Source: an uncultured Clostridia bacterium
Lineage (GTDB): Bacteria > Bacillota > Clostridia > Christensenellales > Borkfalkiaceae
Direction: 5' to 3'
Assembly (NCBI GenBank): GCA_944376295.1
Contig: CALWCE010000001.1
Span: forward strand, 1 to 64,000
DNA length: 64,000 bases
In this document: positions 59,447 to 64,000 of the stretch, one piece after another
Numbering within the stretch: the first letter of the stretch is position 1
How the letters are laid out: every line of letters starts with the position of its first letter
The notes under the pieces: model-generated
The model's input: only the letters and a program-made list of their open reading frames with translations
Told to the model about the DNA's origin: nothing
Databases searched by the model: none
Position numbers and translations under genes: made by a program

Positions 59447-61279
59447 TCAGTTTACGAGCGTGCCGTTGATGCTCAGGGAGGCTACGGAAACTCCGCGGTA
59501 GGACAGAAGACCGTTCATATACGCCTCCACGACGTCTGCGATCTGCGATTCGCCCGTCCACGATTTGTTTGCCTTGCGCATCCCGACCATGTTGGCGATG
59601 ACGGCGGCATTGGAGAATGTTCCGCTGTAAGTCCCCGAATCGATCTTGGTCGCCATGTTGACGGGAGAAGCGGAGTTGCGCACGTCGCTCGTCTGGTTGA
59701 TCTTGTTTTTGCGGACGATCTCGACCGCGCCGTCCTCCGCCCTGTCCTCCATCTGCAGTTCGAGGATGCTCTGCGCGAAGGGCGTCATCTGCTGCTTGGT
59801 GTCCTCGGTGACGTCGTAAAGATAAGGACGCACGGAGCCCGACCACTTGGTGAACACGTTCATCTGGCTCTCGGAATGGGTGAACTGGTTCCAAAGCTTT
59901 GCGACTTTTTCCTTGCCCGCGTTGCCCGTGAGCGTCTTTGCGTTGAGGATGATGGGATAGCCGCCCGAAAATCCCCCCACTTTATAGGTCTTGCCTTCCT
60001 TGACTTCCTCTTCCGTCGCGTGAGGGATGGGCATCATGCGGAACTTGCGTTTGCCGTACGCGTTCTCCGCATTGGCAGCGCCCATCGAATTGAAGGTCGC
60101 GCGGGCTTCGTTTTCGAACCAGTCGCCCTCCATGATGGCGAGGATGCGGGGTGCGGTCGTACTGATCTTGCTCATGACGAAGTTTGCCTGCGCCGTACTG
60201 TAAGACAGGTTGTTCATGATGCCGTTGTCGTAGTGCTCGCCGCCCTTGCTGCCGTGTTCGAAGAGGCGCGCCGCCACTTCGACCATCTGCCGATAGCCTT
60301 TCGTCTGGGTGAGCAGATACGCGTTGTCTTTGGTGATGGTCTGAACGCCGAGCTCCCCGCCGAAGTCATACGTTCCCTGATAGGTATCGTACATCCGGAT
60401 GCCCGAATACTGCGAGGGATCGGTGACTCCTTCGTCCGTGCCGTCGACGTCGGCGATGACGGCGTTCTCGATGGAGGGCGTATAGTAATCGACGCTATAC
60501 ATGAAGCCCGAATACCCGCCCGCGCTGTGCGATTCGTTATCGCGGATGAGGGTCATGAGATCGAAGAATTCATCCCAGGTGCCGGGCATGGCGACGCTGT
60601 CGCCCTCGTACTTATAGCCCGTCATCTCCCCGATGAGCCCCGCTCTCTGGTACTTCGTATAGAGTTCTTCGTAAAGGTCGTAGTCAAGGATGATGCCCGC
60701 GAGCGTATCTTCGTAAGGGAGCATGGTGAAGCTCACTTCGCTGCTGTTCGTCGCCCACTCGGTGCCGGCAAGGTTGTAAGTATCCCTGAAGTAGGGGTGC
60801 ATCCTGTCGTACATGGACTGCCCGCCTTCGACCACTTCGAAGCCGTCGCCCGCCGCATTGAGGGTGACTTCCCCGTCGGCATTGTAGACCTTCTCGGTCG
60901 CCATCTCCGTCGTATCGTAGAGGATGCCGTCGGTATTGAGCAGGTCGACGATTGCATTGCCCTCGGCGGTATAGAGGATATCCGCCTTGTCCGCGCCCGT
61001 CGAAAGGGAGGTCGCGATCTCATCGAAAGACTTGTCGGCAGTGAGAAGGAGCTTGACGCCCGTCTTCCCGCTCTCGAAGGAGACATCCTTGAACATCTCT
61101 TCGAATTCGGCGATGCTTTCGTTGATCCAGTCGCTGCCCAGACCGCCGTTGAAATAGTGGATGGAGAGCTGAGTCATGTTGGCATACGGATCGGCGCAGC
61201 CGGCAAACGCGGCGAGCCCCGTGGAGCCGATCACGCCCGCAAGCGCGATCATCGCAATTTTGTTAAGCTGTTTTCTCAT
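59447..61279 (-). CDS. Sugar ABC importer, extracellular solute-binding lipoprotein
   Basis: This 610-residue lipoprotein has signal and lipobox IAMIALAGVIGSTGLAAFAGC (Cys27). It is longer than usual family 1 sugar-binding proteins (~420), as in LplA-like proteins for oligosaccharides. Typical parts are ESIAEFEEMF, LSTGADKADILYTAEGN, PGTWDEFFDLMTLIRDN and FSGGYPIILNAKTLTGNAGKEKVAKLWNQFTHSESQM. It would deliver oligosaccharides to the two permeases downstream. It starts 18 nt after the surface-protein stop. Confidence 0.92.
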   Translation of the reverse strand: MRKQLNKIAMIALAGVIGSTGLAAFAGCADPYANMTQLSIHYFNGGLGSDWINESIAEFEEMFKDVSFESGKTGVKLLLTADKSFDEIATSLSTGADKADILYTAEGNAIVDLLNTDGILYDTTEMATEKVYNADGEVTLNAAGDGFEVVEGGQSMYDRMHPYFRDTYNLAGTEWATNSSEVSFTMLPYEDTLAGIILDYDLYEELYTKYQRAGLIGEMTGYKYEGDSVAMPGTWDEFFDLMTLIRDNESHSAGGYSGFMYSVDYYTPSIENAVIADVDGTDEGVTDPSQYSGIRMYDTYQGTYDFGGELGVQTITKDNAYLLTQTKGYRQMVEVAARLFEHGSKGGEHYDNGIMNNLSYSTAQANFVMSKISTTAPRILAIMEGDWFENEARATFNSMGAANAENAYGKRKFRMMPIPHATEEEVKEGKTYKVGGFSGGYPIILNAKTLTGNAGKEKVAKLWNQFTHSESQMNVFTKWSGSVRPYLYDVTEDTKQQMTPFAQSILELQMEDRAEDGAVEIVRKNKINQTSDVRNSASPVNMATKIDSGTYSGTFSNAAVIANMVGMRKANKSWTGESQIADVVEAYMNGLLSYRGVSVASLSINGTLVN

Positions 61280-61297
61280 AATGATCCTCCTGAACTT

Positions 61298-64000
61298 TTA
61301 TTCATCGTCCGACGCTTCCGAGGTGCCGGTCTTGTTCGCTTTTTTCTTTTTCGATACGACCACGATAACGATCGCCGCTGCCAGAACGACGGCTCCCGCC
61401 GCGCATCCGACCGCGATCCAAACGGTGTTCCCGCCTGCGCTTGCCGCCGCGGGCTGCACGGTCACGTACGCCGTCACGGCAGAGGTGTTGCCCGCGCTGT
61501 CGCGCGCCGTCCAGGTGACGGTATAAGTCCCCTCCCTGTCCGCCGTGAAGGTATTCCCGGAAAGCGCCACGTTCTCCGTGCCGAAGGTGACGCTCACGGT
61601 CACGGTGACTTCGGGATCGGCGTTATCCTGAGCCGTTCCCGCAGGAAGGCTCACTTCGCTGCCCTTCTCCGCCGTCATGTCTTCAAAATCGACGGACAGC
61701 GCGGGAGCCTCGGTGTCGGCAACCGCTGTCACGCGGCAGGAGGCGTATCCGACGAGCCCGCCGTCCTCCGCCGTGAAGGAAACGGTGTAAACGCCCGCCT
61801 TGTCGGGGATGAACTTCCCGTCCGTGACAGGATAGCTCGTTCCGTTTTCGTCGACGACGGTCACGGTAACGCCGAGCGTCTTTCCGTCGGCGGTCTGCGC
61901 CGAAGCGGAGACATCGACGGCAAAGCCCGCATAAACTTCGGAAGGGATCTCGCCGATCGTCACGACGGGCGCCTTTTTCTCGAGGACTGCCACGGTGCGT
62001 GTGAGCACGGCGGTCCCGTTCAGTCCGTCGCTGACCGTATATTCGATCTCCCACTTGCCGGGAACGAGAGCGCTCACGGTAACGCGGTCGCCTTCGAGCA
62101 CGGTATATTCCTCCGTCCCCTGCTGCCTGTAGCGGACAGTCAGCACCGCTTTCTCGGGCTGCGCCGCATCGGAGGCGATGACATCCTCTTTGGAGATCGT
62201 GAAGGAGCCGTCCTCCGCGAACACTTCCATATATGCCTTGATCCCGTCCGCAAAGACGATGGTGGCAGACGTCATGTCCTTCCACTTTGCATAGAGCGTC
62301 ACATCGCCTGCCCAGCTGTCGAACGAGCCGTCCCACGTATCGCTGAGATCGGGCTTCGTCGACCAGCCTTCAAACGTCCAGGACGGGCGTTCGACCACGG
62401 GAACGGCAAGAAGGAACTTGGTGTGCTCGGAATAGACGATGTCGTCCGCCGAGCCCTCCGCCGGCTGCCCCCTGTCGAGGTCAAAGGACAGTTTCCATGC
62501 CGTCTCGATATGCAGGGTGAACCCGGCGTCCATGCCCGCCCACTCTTCGCCGCCTTCTGCGGGGATGACGACGGCATGATCGCCGATCTGCGTAAAGCTG
62601 TGGAAGCTGTCGAGATCCGATTCGACGATCTCGTGCGAAAGCCCCCACGAACCCGCAAGCTCGCTCGCCGCACCCGTAAACGCGTAGGAATACACTCTGC
62701 GCACGGTGCCCGCGTGCTGCCCCTGCGCGACGTAAACGTCGCGGCCGCTGACATATGCCCGATCGGGGCTGACGTTTGCAGAGAACACATAGTCCGTCGG
62801 CAAATTCTGCATGTTCGCCAACGAAATGCCGTTGACGGAGAGGAAGGTGACGGGAAGTTCCGCACTGCTCGAAGAGAACCCGACGGAATAGCCGTGCGTG
62901 AGGTCTGCGCCCTCGCCGTCCGAACCGTCCATCAGAGGAAGCCCGAAGCGGCGCTCTGCCGTCATATCCAGAACGACGGCGTTCTGCGTATCCAGTTCCT
63001 GCGCGCTGTACGGTTCGGAGCCGTCAAATTCGGCGAACGTGAACAAATTGCCGTTTCTGTCCGTTGCGCGCACGTTGAGGACATTGCCTTCCCACACGAG
63101 CTGCAGCGTGCCGAATTTCCCCGGCTCGTTATACATGATCCCCGCGCCGGGATAGATGAGGCAGCGGTCGCCCGTCGGAACGGTGTAGAACATCGTACCC
63201 TTGTCGCCCGACCAGCCGTCATAGGAGCCGTCCTCGATGAAGGAGCGGATGTTGTCCCCCATCTTCACATACACGGCGGTGTACCAGCCGCCCGAATTTT
63301 CATAGACGATATCGAAGGCGGCGTTCCCGTCCGGATCGTAGACGGTGAACGTGAATCTGGCGCCGTTGCCCGTGTTTGCATCGTTGAACTGCTGCGGGAA
63401 AGCAAAATCGATGGACATGTTTCCCGAGAAGCTGCCCGCGATCTTGCCCGAAAATCCGCCGTTCGTTCCCTTCAGCGTGATGCCCTGCAGATTTTTGACG
63501 TCGGGCTCATAGGAGATCTGCGCGCCCTTCACGTCCTGCGTGACGTCGCCGACGGAAAACGCTTCGTCAAATGCGTTGAACGAGATCGTGATCCGCGCCG
63601 TTCCCTGCTTGTAGTTGACGGTGTGCTTTCCGTAGTTGCGGACGGTGTATTTCCCGTTCGAAGCGTCCTGCGTCCCTTCGGAGTCGGTCACGGTGATCGT
63701 TCCCGTGAAGGCAGAAGGCTGTCCCGCCTGTACGACGGAAACTTCGGGAAGTTCGATCTCTTCGCCGACAGCGACAGAGTTGAGATATGCATAGTCGCCG
63801 ATGGAGAGGAAGGGCGTCGTCTGCCACTTCGTGTAGAAGGAAGGCGCCGTTTGGAGCGCTGCCGTATCCAGCGTATAGACCGTGCCGCCCGCATACGGAT
63901 CGCCCGTTTCGCTCGTCGCAATGGATCCGATGAGGAGATCGAAGCTCTTTGAACTATCGCTGTCGCTGTTCTCGATCGAGATCGTATAGCCCGCGCTCAG
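61298..64000 (-). CDS. Large anchored surface protein, 5' end beyond the window
   Basis: 900 residues are visible; the frame is open to the right edge. The first ~45 visible residues (LSAGYTISIENSDSDSSKSF, then SIATSETGDPYAGGTVY) are nearly the same as the second repeat of the 1545-residue surface protein, and another copy of the binding module follows. A bacterial repeat unit (WTFEGWSTKPDLSDTWDGSF to VTLYAKW; Listeria-Bacteroides type) is next, then three Ig-like domains (GKWEIEYTVSDGLNGT, GVYTVSFTAEDGG, GTYTVTWTARDSAGNTS). One membrane helix (VWIAVGCAAGAVVLAAAIVIVVV) and SKKKK end it. It is the first visible gene of the glycan operon. Confidence 0.82.
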   Translation of the reverse strand: MSAGYTISIENSDSDSSKSFDLLIGSIATSETGDPYAGGTVYTLDTAALQTAPSFYTKWQTTPFLSIGDYAYLNSVAVGEEIELPEVSVVQAGQPSAFTGTITVTDSEGTQDASNGKYTVRNYGKHTVNYKQGTARITISFNAFDEAFSVGDVTQDVKGAQISYEPDVKNLQGITLKGTNGGFSGKIAGSFSGNMSIDFAFPQQFNDANTGNGARFTFTVYDPDGNAAFDIVYENSGGWYTAVYVKMGDNIRSFIEDGSYDGWSGDKGTMFYTVPTGDRCLIYPGAGIMYNEPGKFGTLQLVWEGNVLNVRATDRNGNLFTFAEFDGSEPYSAQELDTQNAVVLDMTAERRFGLPLMDGSDGEGADLTHGYSVGFSSSSAELPVTFLSVNGISLANMQNLPTDYVFSANVSPDRAYVSGRDVYVAQGQHAGTVRRVYSYAFTGAASELAGSWGLSHEIVESDLDSFHSFTQIGDHAVVIPAEGGEEWAGMDAGFTLHIETAWKLSFDLDRGQPAEGSADDIVYSEHTKFLLAVPVVERPSWTFEGWSTKPDLSDTWDGSFDSWAGDVTLYAKWKDMTSATIVFADGIKAYMEVFAEDGSFTISKEDVIASDAAQPEKAVLTVRYRQQGTEEYTVLEGDRVTVSALVPGKWEIEYTVSDGLNGTAVLTRTVAVLEKKAPVVTIGEIPSEVYAGFAVDVSASAQTADGKTLGVTVTVVDENGTSYPVTDGKFIPDKAGVYTVSFTAEDGGLVGYASCRVTAVADTEAPALSVDFEDMTAEKGSEVSLPAGTAQDNADPEVTVTVSVTFGTENVALSGNTFTADREGTYTVTWTARDSAGNTSAVTAYVTVQPAAASAGGNTVWIAVGCAAGAVVLAAAIVIVVVSKKKKANKTGTSEASDDE

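Noticed and set aside
58631-63952. A 1773-codon open frame on the plus strand
   Set aside because: It is antisense to two transporter genes and a surface-protein gene with clear family features; a codon-usage shadow.

Overview
The window is GC-rich and densely coded. It looks like a chromosome piece from an endospore-forming, anaerobic, glycan-degrading Clostridia-type bacterium. This rests on a tricistronic gerA-type germinant receptor operon, spoIIE with a Spo0A-like promoter, a small siroheme sulfite reductase with a ferredoxin insert, Shine-Dalgarno-led genes with sigma-A promoters, and many secreted Gram-positive-style surface proteins and lipoproteins. A gut or other glycan-rich habitat is inferred from the sugar genes. 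The genus cannot be fixed from sequence alone.

Layout. 1-869: the edge of a phage-like tail-fibre gene with 120-bp tandem repeats. 997-5689: housekeeping genes (purB; dCMP deaminase with a cyclophilin; groES-groEL). 5760-6331: a non-coding repeat-rich spacer. 6332-9367: an ArsR-type repressor, SdpI-like protein and ABC exporter operon with CGAAA operator-like boxes. 9624-13239: a sulfite reductase coupled to an iron/siderophore-type ABC importer. 13338-15599: galK-galM. 15666-18849: a polysaccharide deacetylase and a cation P-type ATPase that overlap tail to tail. 18962-21217: an unassigned anchored surface protein. 21383-25163: a gerA/B/C-type germination operon. 25303-25876: a strong promoter and terminator enclosing about 540 nt of apparently structured non-coding RNA, followed by 150-bp tandem repeats. 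26608-30305: a small membrane protein, a TetR regulator and spoIIE. 30412-32130: a YbaK-type deacylase, an SGNH hydrolase and inorganic pyrophosphatase. 32356-32707: tRNA-Ser(GCU), whose 3' end is duplicated 260 bp downstream, which looks like an attachment-site scar.

From 32866 to the right edge the window is a carbohydrate region. A GH13 enzyme sits between two SGNH esterases. Next come a calcineurin-like lipoprotein phosphoesterase and a 1545-residue surface protein, divergent from an AraC regulator. Then a leftward operon of about 20 kb (64000 down to 43807) carries, in transcription order: a large surface protein (cut by the window edge), a sugar-binding lipoprotein, two sugar ABC permeases, a second large surface protein, a DUF4838 lipoprotein, GH31, a putative TIM-barrel hydrolase, GH2, a GH112 phosphorylase and GH127. 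Gaps are 18 nt or less, or genes overlap. The likely logic is capture of a galactose-containing glycan at the surface, import of oligosaccharides, and intracellular trimming and phosphorolysis to galactose-1-phosphate.

The strongest candidate for something undescribed is the RNA at about 25337-25876. The tRNA-Ser scar, the lipobox-less GerC and the paralogous surface proteins are the next most interesting points.
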